Shown here: in pieces, positions 8,485 through 17,417 of the stretch | How positions within the stretch are numbered: position 1 is the stretch's first letter | Layout of the letters: the number at the start of each line of letters is the position of its first letter | NCBI GenBank assembly: GCA_903882875.1 | Contig: CAIRYQ010000006.1 | Location: 1-64,000, forward strand | Length of the DNA stretch: 64,000 bases | Direction of reading: 5' to 3' | Source: an uncultured Spartobacteria bacterium | GTDB taxonomy: Bacteria > Verrucomicrobiota > Verrucomicrobiia > Chthoniobacterales > Chthoniobacteraceae | Program-made: the position numbers and the translations under genes | Notes under the pieces: model-generated | What the model was told of the DNA's origin: nothing | The model's input: only the letters and a program-made list of their open reading frames with translations | Databases searched by the model: none

Positions 8485-9315
8485 ATGAACCTCCCCGTCG
8501 TCCTCACCATCGCCGGCTCCGACAACAGCGCGGGCGCGGGCGCGCAGGCCGATCTGAAAACCATCGGCGCGCTCGGCGGCTACGGCGTCACCGCCATCAC
8601 CTGCGTCGTCGCCGAGGTGCCGGGCAAAGTGAGCGCCGTGCATCCCATCCCGCCCGCGATTGTCGCCGAGCAGATCCGCCTGCTCTTCGGTGCATTCCCC
8701 GTCGGCGCGATCAAGACCGGCATGCTTTACTCGCCCGAGATCATCGCCGTCGTCGCCGACACGCTCGCGCTATTCAGAAATCAGAATCCGACTTCCAAAA
8801 TCCCCCTCGTCGTGGACCCCGTCATGGTCGCCACCAGCGGCGACCCGCTCCTGCTCCCCGACGCCATCGCGCGCTACCGCGAGCTGCTCTTCCCCGTCGC
8901 CACCGTCGTCACGCCGAACCTCGACGAAGTTCGCACTCTCACCGGCCACACCGTCACCTCGCTCGATGACATGCGCGACGCCGGCCTCGCGCTCGCCGAG
9001 CGCCACCGCACCGCATTCCTCATCAAGGGCGGCCACCTGCGCGAAGCCGTCGCCACCGACCTCCTCGTCCTGCCCGACGGCACCATCCACGGCTACGAAG
9101 CCCCCTTCGTCCCCGGTGTGAACACCCACGGCACCGGCTGCACTTACAGCGCCGCCATCGCCACCGGCCTCGCGCGCGGACTCGATCTCCCTACCGCCGT
9201 CGGCGAGGCAAAGAAATTCGTCACAGCCGCCATCACCCATTTCCTGCGATGGGAAAAAGACGGCCGCACCACGGATGCGCTCCATCACTTCGCGGGTTCG
9301 CCGCAAGTGACATAG
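8485..9315 (+). CDS. thiD: Hydroxymethylpyrimidine/phosphomethylpyrimidine kinase
   Basis: A 276-residue ribokinase-fold enzyme that phosphorylates HMP and HMP-P in thiamine biosynthesis. It begins with the ThiD signature TIAGSDNSAGAGAQADLKT, has VVDPVMVATSG in the middle and ends with the anion-hole/catalytic motif GVNTHGTGCTYSAAIA. Length is normal. It precedes xseA on the same strand with about 110 bp between the likely starts and stops, so co-transcription is possible. No other thiamine gene is in the window. Confidence 0.93.
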   Translation: MNLPVVLTIAGSDNSAGAGAQADLKTIGALGGYGVTAITCVVAEVPGKVSAVHPIPPAIVAEQIRLLFGAFPVGAIKTGMLYSPEIIAVVADTLALFRNQNPTSKIPLVVDPVMVATSGDPLLLPDAIARYRELLFPVATVVTPNLDEVRTLTGHTVTSLDDMRDAGLALAERHRTAFLIKGGHLREAVATDLLVLPDGTIHGYEAPFVPGVNTHGTGCTYSAAIATGLARGLDLPTAVGEAKKFVTAAITHFLRWEKDGRTTDALHHFAGSPQVT

Positions 9316-9427
9316 AGTGTGTCATGCACTTCTCGATGCTGTCGGTGTCCAGAAAGTGAGCCGGTGGTCGAGCGAGGAACGCGCGAATGCTCGCGGTTCA
9401 CACGGCACACGGCATAGTCTCCGTGCG

Positions 9428-10867
9428 ATGCCAGCACACGACGTTGATCTTTTCGGAAATCCTGAGCCCCCGCCAAAGGGGCCGCGCGTCTTTTCCGTGA
9501 GCGAAGTCACGAAGGCGGTGCGCGGCGTGATCGAAAGCGCGTTCGACGAAGTGTGGATCGAGGGCGAGGTGTCGAACTTCCGGCAGCAGGCGAGCGGGCA
9601 CCAATACTTCACGCTCAAGGACGCGGGCGCGCAGCTCTCCTGCGTGCTCTTCGCGCGCGGCGGCGCGTGGCGCAAAACGGTGGCGCTGCAGGACGGCATG
9701 CTCGTGCAGGCGCGGGGCAAGCTCACCGTTTACGAGGCACGCGGGCAGTATCAGCTCAATGTGAACGTCGTGCAGGCTGCGGGTGCGGGACTGTTGCAGG
9801 CAAAATTCGAGGCGCTGAAACGCAAGCTCGCCGCGGAGGGATTGTTCGACGAGGAGCGCAAACGCGGGCTGCCGCAGTTCCCACGCGCAGTCGGAATCGT
9901 GACTTCGCCGACCGGCGCCGCGCTACACGACATGCTGAACGTCCTCACGCGCCGCGCGCCTTGGCTGCGTGTAATCGTGAGCCCCGCGCGCATGCAGGGC
10001 GAAGGCGCGGCGGCGGAAATTGCGAAGGCGCTCGATGACCTGAACCAACTCGCTGCGCACGGCATCGCGCCGGTGGATGTGATCGTGCTCGCACGCGGCG
10101 GCGGCAGCATCGAGGATCTTTGGGAGTTCAACGACGAGCCGCTCGCCCGCGCCATCGCCGCATCCGCACTGCCGGTCGTTTCCGCGGTCGGGCACGAGAT
10201 TGATTTCACGATTGCCGATTTCGTCGCCGACCTGCGCGCGCCGACTCCGAGCGCCGCGGCGGAACTCATTGTGCCCGACACTGCCGAGCTGCTCCGCATG
10301 CTCGACGAGCGCGCGGCCTTTCTCCAACGCCGCGTCTCGGCTGCGATTGGACATTTGCGCACGCACCTCGCGGGTCTTCTCCGGAGCGCGCTGTTCCGCG
10401 AACCGGCACGGAGGATCGAGGAAGCAGCCCAGCGCGTGGATCTCGCCGACCAATCACTTCAGCGATCGGCGGAATCGCGCCTTGCGGAATTTTCACTGAG
10501 AATCGAGGCGCTCGGCGCAAGCGTGCGGCAGCACAGGCCCGATCAGGTGCTCGCATTGCACAGGCAGGAAATCAGCGGCATCGCGGGTACCCTCACGGAT
10601 CGTTTCCAGCAGCGCCTCCGACGCGAAAAGGATCGCCTCACTCGAATCGCCGACATGCTGCGCCTGCTCTCGCCAGGGCAGACGATCGCACGGGGCTACA
10701 CGATCACGACGGACGCAGATGGGAAGGTGATCCGCAGCGCCGCGAGCATCGGATCCGGCAGCGAACTGCACACACGCCTCCGCGACGGAAAAATTATCTC
10801 GATCGTGCGTGCCACCAATTCGGATTCGGGCCGAACAAAACTGATCAAACGGACGGACGGCAATTGA
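9428..10867 (+). CDS. xseA: Exodeoxyribonuclease VII large subunit
   Basis: A 479-residue protein. The N-terminal OB-fold domain (FSVSEVTKAVRGVIESAF, then VWIEGEVSNFR and HQYFTLKDAGAQLSCVLF) is followed by the catalytic domain (GIVTSPTGAALHDML, VIVLARGGGSIEDLWEFNDE, SAVGHEIDFTIADF, RAPTPSAAAE) and a coiled-coil region, matching XseA throughout. It degrades single-stranded DNA together with XseB, which is not in this window. ATG at 9428 is chosen because the conserved domain starts soon after; the frame is open further upstream without conserved sequence. Confidence 0.95.
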   Translation: MPAHDVDLFGNPEPPPKGPRVFSVSEVTKAVRGVIESAFDEVWIEGEVSNFRQQASGHQYFTLKDAGAQLSCVLFARGGAWRKTVALQDGMLVQARGKLTVYEARGQYQLNVNVVQAAGAGLLQAKFEALKRKLAAEGLFDEERKRGLPQFPRAVGIVTSPTGAALHDMLNVLTRRAPWLRVIVSPARMQGEGAAAEIAKALDDLNQLAAHGIAPVDVIVLARGGGSIEDLWEFNDEPLARAIAASALPVVSAVGHEIDFTIADFVADLRAPTPSAAAELIVPDTAELLRMLDERAAFLQRRVSAAIGHLRTHLAGLLRSALFREPARRIEEAAQRVDLADQSLQRSAESRLAEFSLRIEALGASVRQHRPDQVLALHRQEISGIAGTLTDRFQQRLRREKDRLTRIADMLRLLSPGQTIARGYTITTDADGKVIRSAASIGSGSELHTRLRDGKIISIVRATNSDSGRTKLIKRTDGN

Positions 10868-10955
10868 CGCCACGCCCGCCCGCGCCCGCAAGGAAGCTGC
10901 GCGCCGGGTGAGTCAAACGCATGAACCGAAAAGCAACACCGTTGAGATTTGAGAC

Positions 10956-11033
10956 GGCATTATTCATTTGACGCAGGGTTGCCCTGTAAGCCGGCCGTGT
11001 TTCTCTCTTACAGTTGCGTCAAACCGATAATCC
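10956..11033 (+). repeat. 78-bp element with terminal inverted repeats, copy 2
   Basis: Begins GGCATTATTCATTTGACGCA and ends TGCGTCAAACCGATAATCC. It is the same length as copy 1 at 5193-5270 with 12 differences. In this copy an inner stem CTGTAAG/CTTACAG is also present. It lies 12 bp beyond the stop of the CAP/VCBS gene and about 90 bp after xseA, so it might also serve as a terminator between these convergent genes. Confidence 0.75.
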
Positions 11034-11044
11034 CGGGTCAATGG

Positions 11045-13075
11045 TCAATGGACGCGCCAGTCGCCAAGGGCGCCGCCGAAGAGAAACTTCGAGCCGGGCT
11101 TGAGTCCCGCGCCGGTCGAGAAATTGATGGGGCTCACGGTGCCGTCGAGGATCCACGCGTAGATCTGGCCGGCGCTGTTTTGGAAGACGAGATCGGGGAT
11201 GCCATCGCCATTCATATCCGTGCAGGTGACGAGCCGCCAGTCGCCGAGGCCGGCACCGTAGAGGAATTTGGATCCGGGCTTCAAGCCGACACCCGTGGCG
11301 TAATTGATGGCTGTGCCCGTGCCGTCCAGGAGCCAGACGAATAGCTGGCCGACGCTGTTTTGAAAGACGAGATCGGTGGTGCCGTCCCCGTTCATGTCTG
11401 TGCATGCCGCGATCCGCCAGTCGCCCATGCCAGCGGTGTAGAGCATTTTCGAGCCGGGCTTGAGCCCCGCGCCTGTGGCAAAATTGATCGTGTTTCCGGT
11501 GCCGTCGAGAAACCAGACGTAAATCTGGCCGGCGTTGTTTTGGAAGATGAGGTCTGCATTGCCGTCGCCATTCATGTCTGCACAGCCGACGACACGCCAG
11601 TCACCCAGGGCACCGCCGTAGAGGAAATGCGAGCCGGGCTTGAGCCCCGCGCCTGTGGCAAAATTGATCGTGTTTCCGGTGGCGTCGAGAAACCAGACGT
11701 AAATCTGGCCGGCGCTGTTTTGGAAAATGAGATCCGCGAATCCGTCGTTGTTCACGTCCGCGCGCGCGACGAGGCGCCAATCGCCTAGTGCGCCGCCGTA
11801 GAGAAAATGTGAACCGGACGTGAGACCTGCGCCTGTGGCAAAATTGATCGTATTTGCGGTGCCGTCGAGGAGCCAAGCGTAGAGCTGGCCTGCGCTATTT
11901 TGAAATAGAAAGTCGGCCTTTCCATCGCCGTTCAAATCCTTCGGTGAGGAGCTCGCTTGTGTCGTGCTTCCGCCGCCTGTGCTTCCGCCGGTGGTGGCAC
12001 CCGTGATCAGGTCGGCCTTCACGCTTTGCGAGGTGACCATGCTCATATTGTAATAGTAACCGTCCTGTCCGACGATCCGGTAATTGCGAAGCACAGGCTT
12101 CTTCATCGTGATCGTCGTGGTTCTCGGGCTTGTGAGCGGACCGCCACTCCAAGTGAGGTTCACGGTGATCGTGGGTGCGGCGGCGATCTGCTGTTGCCGG
12201 TAGGCGGCATCATAAGGCTGTACTTGCGCCCAAGTGTTGCCCGCTACATTGAAAGGCACCACGAACGAGTCGGAAACCGTCTGTACGGGGTCGATCGGGA
12301 TCGCAAATCCGCCCGATGTCGAGGTGACGGCAAACCAGTTTCCGCTATCGGGCGTCACCGTGATCCCCGCGACTCCCTCGCCTACGTCGTAGCTGCCGCT
12401 GCCGTCCGCATCATTATATGCCACGCCGAGGAAATAAATGCGTGCCGGCCCGCCAAAGTCCTGCGTGATTCGCCCACTCTGGAGCGAACCCACGACGCCG
12501 ACACCGATTTCCGTGTAGCTGGCACTGAGGATGTTGTTGCGGTGGCCGTAGAGATTCGCGGTGTCAATATTGGCGTACTCCACCATGAAGCCAAAGTGAC
12601 TCTGCTGAATGTCCGCCTCCACGGACGCGCCAGCGCCGTCAATATTTTCACCGACTCCCACATCGTAGCCCAGTGCGGCAGCGCGCCCCGTGGGATCCAC
12701 GCCCTCCGGGGTCACATGCGAGAAATAATTCCGCGTGATCATATCCTGCGAATGGGCCCGCGCCGCTGCAATGAGTTCCGGGTGAAATGCTAGCGGAGGC
12801 ACGACTGGATACGCTGCCAGTTGTGCGCGCAGATTTGTGAAAAATGATGGAAACTGGTTCTGGGCATCAATCGCGAACTGGGTGTTCTCAGAATAGAGAA
12901 TCACCCCTTCCTGCGTCGGATTGCTCCGCGCCCGGTTGATCAGTTCCAAAGACATCTGCTCCAGCGGAGTCGGGTCGCCGTGCGAATACTGCGACTGCCC
13001 GGCGAAGGCACTAGCTGCGGCAAACAGGCCGCTTGCAAAGAGGGTGGCACACCGTAGAAATGCGGTGAGAATCAT
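11045..13075 (-). CDS. Secreted CAP-domain protein with five VCBS/FG-GAP-like repeats
   Basis: A 676-residue protein. A signal peptide (MILTAFLRCATLFASGLFAA) precedes a CAP/SCP-like domain: LELINRARSNP, ARAHSQDMITRNYFSH, GENI and GHRNNILSASYTEIGVGVV. A carboxypeptidase/SdrD-like beta segment follows (YNDADGSGSYDVGEGVAGI), then a Gly/Ser/Thr linker. The C-terminal 300 residues are five 60-residue repeats starting with calcium-loop-like D-x-NGDG, each ending GDWR. Probably secreted or surface-bound, perhaps in adhesion or degradation. ATG at 13075 gives the signal peptide; longer starts at 13108 and 13189 are open. Confidence 0.85.
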   Translation of the reverse strand: MILTAFLRCATLFASGLFAAASAFAGQSQYSHGDPTPLEQMSLELINRARSNPTQEGVILYSENTQFAIDAQNQFPSFFTNLRAQLAAYPVVPPLAFHPELIAAARAHSQDMITRNYFSHVTPEGVDPTGRAAALGYDVGVGENIDGAGASVEADIQQSHFGFMVEYANIDTANLYGHRNNILSASYTEIGVGVVGSLQSGRITQDFGGPARIYFLGVAYNDADGSGSYDVGEGVAGITVTPDSGNWFAVTSTSGGFAIPIDPVQTVSDSFVVPFNVAGNTWAQVQPYDAAYRQQQIAAAPTITVNLTWSGGPLTSPRTTTITMKKPVLRNYRIVGQDGYYYNMSMVTSQSVKADLITGATTGGSTGGGSTTQASSSPKDLNGDGKADFLFQNSAGQLYAWLLDGTANTINFATGAGLTSGSHFLYGGALGDWRLVARADVNNDGFADLIFQNSAGQIYVWFLDATGNTINFATGAGLKPGSHFLYGGALGDWRVVGCADMNGDGNADLIFQNNAGQIYVWFLDGTGNTINFATGAGLKPGSKMLYTAGMGDWRIAACTDMNGDGTTDLVFQNSVGQLFVWLLDGTGTAINYATGVGLKPGSKFLYGAGLGDWRLVTCTDMNGDGIPDLVFQNSAGQIYAWILDGTVSPINFSTGAGLKPGSKFLFGGALGDWRVH
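11048..11941 (-). repeat. Five 180-bp coding tandem repeats
   Basis: The end of the CAP/VCBS gene is built of units at 11762-11941, 11582-11761, 11402-11581 and 11222-11401, with a final unit of 174 bp at 11048-11221. Each encodes 60 residues of the form DxNGDG-DLxFQN-GQxYxWxLDGT-INFATGAGL-PGS-LYGG-LGDWR. The middle units are nearly identical, which suggests recent duplication or gene conversion. Confidence 0.9.
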
Positions 13076-13545
13076 GGGCTTGTGCCTTGGTAGTGAAATT
13101 GTGGGCATATGTCGAGAAGGAATGTGCGGACTCTCGTCCATGCAGATTTTATTGATTTTCCCAGAAATTATAAGCATCCGCCATTCCACCTTCTGAAAGA
13201 ACAGTCCTGATTCACCACCCGCCCATCGTAATCACCATTCATGTGCTTCCCTGGTCAAACCAGCAAGCTCTGCAAAATGCCGTGCCCTGAGATGTTTCGC
13301 TCTCGAAATGCGCCAAACGCAAAAATGAAGAGCATATCATTCGTACGGTTAGTGGACAAGCAGCAGCCTCCATCGTGTCTCACAGGTTGAAAAAATAGTG
13401 AGCACTGATTTTCGCGGAGCTTCCCGCTCCTGAACACATCCGGTCTCCGCTCGTCGCACGCCCGTGGATCGCGTACGCAGGGCGGATTGTCCAGCTTGGA
13501 TCACGCGTCCGCCTCGGCTCGATTTTCCTCTTGCTTGGCCTCGGG
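13076..13545. other. Divergent intergenic region at the edge of the glycan locus
   Basis: 470 bp between the CAP/VCBS gene (minus) and the first glycosyltransferase (plus), presumably carrying both promoters. I see no clear RNA gene or repeat. The glycosyltransferase frame stays open back to a TGA near 13400 but has no ATG or GTG there, so it could be the decayed start of a longer protein or chance. Confidence 0.4.
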
Positions 13546-14622
13546 ATGTTGATTAGAGCCCTCGCAAAAATCGCATGTCACAGGAAGCCGCCCATTTCAG
13601 TGAGTAAGAACAGACCCGGATTCTGGAAGAGGCTGGAGCGGTCAATCAGAAAGCGAAGATACCAATTCCTCGCATTCCTCATGCCGAATCGGTTCAAACG
13701 ATCCGTCGCGCGCGTGACGTCCGACGAAGATTGCCGGACCGCGTTGCCTTGGAAGACGCCCGACCACGCCCTGCAAGCGCAAAACCTCGGCCTGAACTCC
13801 GCGCCGCCGCAGGTGCGGAAAATCATCGTCGGCATCGTGACCTTCAATCAGACCGATCTGGATCTCCGGCAGCTCGCCGCAACTGCGGCCCAGGCGCTCG
13901 CATCGCCGTCGTGTGACACAAAGTCCGAGATTCTATTCATGGACAATGGCAATGCGACCGAGCATGCCACGGATCCCGGAGGCCGTATTAGCTATCTTCC
14001 ATCCCGTGGTAACATCGGCTTTGGTGCCGCGCAGAATAGCCTGATGGATGAAGCATTCGCGAGACGGGCCGACTTATACATCGCCGCAAACCCGGATGGC
14101 CGCTTTCATCCCGAAGCCATCGAGGAACTGATCAAGATGCTCTCAGCTCACGGGGACCGCGCATTGATTGAGGCAACCCAGTTCCCTGACGAACACCCCA
14201 AGAATTTTGATCCAGAAACCTTTGATACATCCTGGGTCAGCGGAGCATGCCTCGCCGTTCCTAGGGCGGTCTATGAGAGCATCGGCGGTTTTGACGAGGC
14301 ATTCTTCATGTACTGTGAAGATGTGGATTTTTCCTGGCGGGCGCGTGCTGCCGGCTTCGCGACGAAGATATGTCCGCGCGCCCTCTTCTATCACGCCGTG
14401 ACAAACCGGCCTTATGACCGCTCCCGGCATCAGCGGTTCCTATCCTCGGGCCTGCTGCTGGCTAAAAAGTGGAGGAGTGCATCATTCGAGAATCTGGTCC
14501 TTCGCGAACTAAAGGTGGGAAGCTTTGAAACGCCGATATTAGACATTACCCAGGTCCCGGAAGCGTGGACTCACGTCTGCGATTTCACTCGTCGTTTCAG
14601 CTTTGCTCCCACTAGGTGGTAA
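13546..14622 (+). CDS. Glycosyltransferase family 2 (rhamnosyltransferase-like)
   Basis: A 358-residue GT-A enzyme. After a basic N-terminal stretch of about 80 residues the GT2 core starts with IIVGIVTFNQTDLDL. SRGNIGFGAAQN, the DxD-equivalent ANPDGRFHPEA, WVSGACLAVPRAVYESIGGF and FFMYCEDVDFSWRARAAGF match WcaA/RfbF-type transferases, which add a sugar from a nucleotide donor to a surface glycan. The next gene's frame overlaps its 3' end, so the two are probably co-transcribed. ATG at 13546 is the first good start; TTG at 13531 is possible. Confidence 0.85.
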   Translation: MLIRALAKIACHRKPPISVSKNRPGFWKRLERSIRKRRYQFLAFLMPNRFKRSVARVTSDEDCRTALPWKTPDHALQAQNLGLNSAPPQVRKIIVGIVTFNQTDLDLRQLAATAAQALASPSCDTKSEILFMDNGNATEHATDPGGRISYLPSRGNIGFGAAQNSLMDEAFARRADLYIAANPDGRFHPEAIEELIKMLSAHGDRALIEATQFPDEHPKNFDPETFDTSWVSGACLAVPRAVYESIGGFDEAFFMYCEDVDFSWRARAAGFATKICPRALFYHAVTNRPYDRSRHQRFLSSGLLLAKKWRSASFENLVLRELKVGSFETPILDITQVPEAWTHVCDFTRRFSFAPTRW

Positions 14623-14630
14623 GTTCGATC

Positions 14631-16346
14631 ATGGAACCCGCCAACAGCCTGCATGTCATCGTTCGGTTTCACGATTCCCGGCGGCTTAGGGAATTGGACC
14701 GGGCTCTCTTTTCGCTGGCGCACCAGACTTATCGTCCGATTACCGTCCACATTGTCACGCAGCGATTTTCAACGGAAGAGATCTGGTCCGTCGAGAACTG
14801 CACTGCCAAATATTCATCCCTTCCCGAGCCGGCCACCTTCGTCATATCCAATTTCGACAGCCCGAATCCGATTGATGGCCGTTCCGCTCTCATCAACATC
14901 GGACTGAGAGCATCCGACAAAGGCCGTTTTTTCGCATTTCTGGACTATGATGACGTCATCTACCCCGAGGCTTATCAGATGCTCATCGGCAAACTGCTGT
15001 CTGGCGATTCCGTGATTGCGTTTGGCGGGATTGCCTGCAAGATATGTCAGGTTTCGGACGCGGCGATTGTTGTGGCCGCCAGGGAGCGCCGCTTCAAGGG
15101 CGATTGTCTTTTGGATCTGTTCCGGGATAACTTCTGCCCGATCCATAGTTTTGTCGTGGACCGTTCAAAAACTTCCGAGGCCGATCTGTTCTTCAATGAA
15201 AGGCTGCAACGTGCCGAGGACTATGATTTTCTCCTCCGGATTTGCTCAAAATACAAGAGCAACTTCTCGCTGATAGATACTGTTATCGGCGACTATTATT
15301 TTAAGGACGATGGCAGCAACACGACGGAGCTGACACCGACCACCGAGGACAGGTCGTCGCCATGGCGCTACGCCGTCGAATATGCCAATCTGCAGAAGCG
15401 ATTCCTTACCATTTCACCCACCGCGGAAGAGTGCCTCGGGCTGGAGAAACCCGCTGGTCCTCGGACGATCGCGGATTTGCTGTCCGACCCTAACAAGGAG
15501 CTGAAGCCTGTCATGCACAGCGGCGGAGACACGCTGCGCGAATTCGTTCCGCCGGGCCATTTCTATAGTCCCATTCCATCCCGGGATGACATCTCTCTAG
15601 CCCTCCAATTTGCCGAGGGCGATCTCTCGATCAACCCGTTCGGGGCATCTCTCCAGTCGCAAGTGAGGCTGTTTGAACAGTTGTCGCCTTTTTTTCACGA
15701 CTTCCATCCTTCGGACAAGCCCGGCCCTGCATCGCTCTACTATCATCCGAACGACCAGTTCAGCCTTGAAGACGCCAGCCTGCTGCAGGCGCAGATGAGG
15801 CTTCACAAGCCAAGACGGATCGTCGAAGTAGGCTCCGGCTATTCATCCGCCGTGATGTTGGACACGGTTCGCAACCACGGGCTCACGACCGAACTGACCT
15901 TTGTCGAGCCTTACCCTGAACGGCTAAAGAGGCTGGTTTCCCAATCCACCTTGCAGAATTGCACGGTCATTGAATCCACTCTTCAGGCCGCTCCCGTTGA
16001 ATTGTTCGCGGGCTTGGAATCCGGGGACATCCTGTTTATTGATTCGTCGCATGTGCTGAAAGCCGGCAGTGACCTCCAGTTCCTTTGCTTCTCGATCCTT
16101 CCGCGGTTGAATCCCGGTGTGATTGTCCATTTCCATGACATCTTCTGGGACTGGGAATATCCCGCCGTCTGGCTCCGCGAAGGTCGAGCTTGGAATGAAT
16201 CCTATGTTGTCCGCGCGATACTCCAGTTCTCTGAACGCTTCGAGGTATTGATTCACCTGGGTTACCTCATCGCACAATCGGCCATCGCAATCGGGACAAA
16301 GGAGCCGCTCTCAACAGGGAGCCTCTGGTTGCGTTATCTCCGCTGA
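14631..16346 (+). CDS. Two-domain protein: GT2 glycosyltransferase plus SAM methyltransferase
   Basis: A 571-residue fusion. The N-terminal part (to about 260) is a GT2-like domain: LHVIVRFHDSRRL, SLAHQTYRPITVHIVTQ, FFAFLDYDDVIYPEAY with the DxD, and ERLQRAEDYDFLLRICSKY. The C-terminal part (about 390-560) resembles a Methyltransf_24 domain with motif I RRIVEVGSGYSSAVML, acidic ELTFVEPYPERL and GDILFIDSSHVLKAGSDLQ. It could transfer and methylate a sugar in one glycan step. Its 3' end overlaps the convergent next gene by 13 bp. GTG at 14616 is an alternative start. Confidence 0.82.
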   Translation: MEPANSLHVIVRFHDSRRLRELDRALFSLAHQTYRPITVHIVTQRFSTEEIWSVENCTAKYSSLPEPATFVISNFDSPNPIDGRSALINIGLRASDKGRFFAFLDYDDVIYPEAYQMLIGKLLSGDSVIAFGGIACKICQVSDAAIVVAARERRFKGDCLLDLFRDNFCPIHSFVVDRSKTSEADLFFNERLQRAEDYDFLLRICSKYKSNFSLIDTVIGDYYFKDDGSNTTELTPTTEDRSSPWRYAVEYANLQKRFLTISPTAEECLGLEKPAGPRTIADLLSDPNKELKPVMHSGGDTLREFVPPGHFYSPIPSRDDISLALQFAEGDLSINPFGASLQSQVRLFEQLSPFFHDFHPSDKPGPASLYYHPNDQFSLEDASLLQAQMRLHKPRRIVEVGSGYSSAVMLDTVRNHGLTTELTFVEPYPERLKRLVSQSTLQNCTVIESTLQAAPVELFAGLESGDILFIDSSHVLKAGSDLQFLCFSILPRLNPGVIVHFHDIFWDWEYPAVWLREGRAWNESYVVRAILQFSERFEVLIHLGYLIAQSAIAIGTKEPLSTGSLWLRYLR

Positions 16347-17281
16347 TCGCTCACGCCTTTTGGGCCCGGCGGGCGCCAGCGGTGAAAGGCGCGCGTGAAC
16401 CATGACTGCCGCTGCCAAGCCATTGCCGAATCCGCGATTTTGCCGAGGCGTTCGTTATCGATCTGAAGCGCCTCGGAATGTGTCTGAAGCGCCTCGCATT
16501 GCGTATTGAGCCGCGCACATTCCCGCCTCAGACCGGCAACGACGGGACTGCCACCGAGACCTTGCGCACCCACTGGAACATAGAGCCGGTCCCAGATGCC
16601 CTCATGCAGCCAGTGGCCGATGGCAGTTGGGTTACGCTGGACAAAGGTCTCATGGCCGCGTCTTTTCCTTATCTCGCTGTTTTGATTGGCATAAGTCTCA
16701 TCCAAGGGGATGTTCTCATCATAGTTCGGATGGTGGTGCATCAGCACGATGTCGCGCGCGTCAATCACGACGCCATGCTGATAGGCGCGGAAGCTGAACT
16801 CGTCGTCCGAATAAAGACTGAAGTAGCCGCTGTGCAACAGTTCCCCTTGCTGCAACATCCAAGGACGCGTGCAGATGGCCATGCACAGCAGATCATCCGT
16901 CCGGCGCCCATCGCTCACCCGAAGGACACCCGGCTGCCGGACATCCCGAAGACGCCGGACAAATTCCTCATCCCAGGCCTGCACAGGCGACCAGTCGTCC
17001 GACAGTTGAACTAGCACATCGCCAGTGCTGACTGACACCGCAAGATTCCACGCCGCGACACAGCCACCGCCAGCCTGCTCGACCACCCTGGGGCTGAAGT
17101 CAGCCAGTTGATGGATGGACTCCGCATCATCGGCGTCCACGGCGAAGATGTGTTCCACACGTTCGGGTTTCGTGGCCGCACGCAGCCATTTCTCACGGCA
17201 CGCCGTAGCCGTCTCGGGACGTCCGCGTGTCGCATGCAGGAGAGAAATTTTGGCCGGGGTTGAAGGCTGTGGCACGCTCAT
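16334..17281 (-). CDS. GT-A type glycosyltransferase-like protein with C-terminal coiled coil
   Basis: A 315-residue protein starting KISLLHATRGRPETATACR, the opening of a family-2-like transferase. AWNLAVSVSTGDVLVQLSDD supplies the acidic metal-binding position (SDDW), and YFSLYSDDEFSFRAYQHG resembles an acceptor or catalytic loop. The last about 60 residues (ECARLNTQCEALQTHSEALQ) form a likely coiled coil. Oriented opposite to the fusion gene and overlapping its end by 13 bp. Donor and acceptor cannot be told from sequence. Confidence 0.72.
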   Translation of the reverse strand: MSVPQPSTPAKISLLHATRGRPETATACREKWLRAATKPERVEHIFAVDADDAESIHQLADFSPRVVEQAGGGCVAAWNLAVSVSTGDVLVQLSDDWSPVQAWDEEFVRRLRDVRQPGVLRVSDGRRTDDLLCMAICTRPWMLQQGELLHSGYFSLYSDDEFSFRAYQHGVVIDARDIVLMHHHPNYDENIPLDETYANQNSEIRKRRGHETFVQRNPTAIGHWLHEGIWDRLYVPVGAQGLGGSPVVAGLRRECARLNTQCEALQTHSEALQIDNERLGKIADSAMAWQRQSWFTRAFHRWRPPGPKGVSDQRR

Positions 17282-17417
17282 GAATGTTAGCTTATTTTGG
17301 CGAACGCTCCGGAAGTCAAGTTTCTGAGAGTTTTGGGACTGGAAAGAATAACTCCTGTTAAAAAATGCAAGTATTGGCGCTTGGCTGGTGGCTGGATTGT
17401 CCTATTCTTGGCTAGCA

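Noticed and set aside
11048-11941. CRISPR-like regular repeats
   Set aside because: The 180-bp period encodes 60-residue protein repeats in frame with no spacers.
13400-13545. Upstream extension of the first glycosyltransferase
   Set aside because: The frame is open for about 48 codons but contains no ATG or GTG, so no longer protein can be supported.
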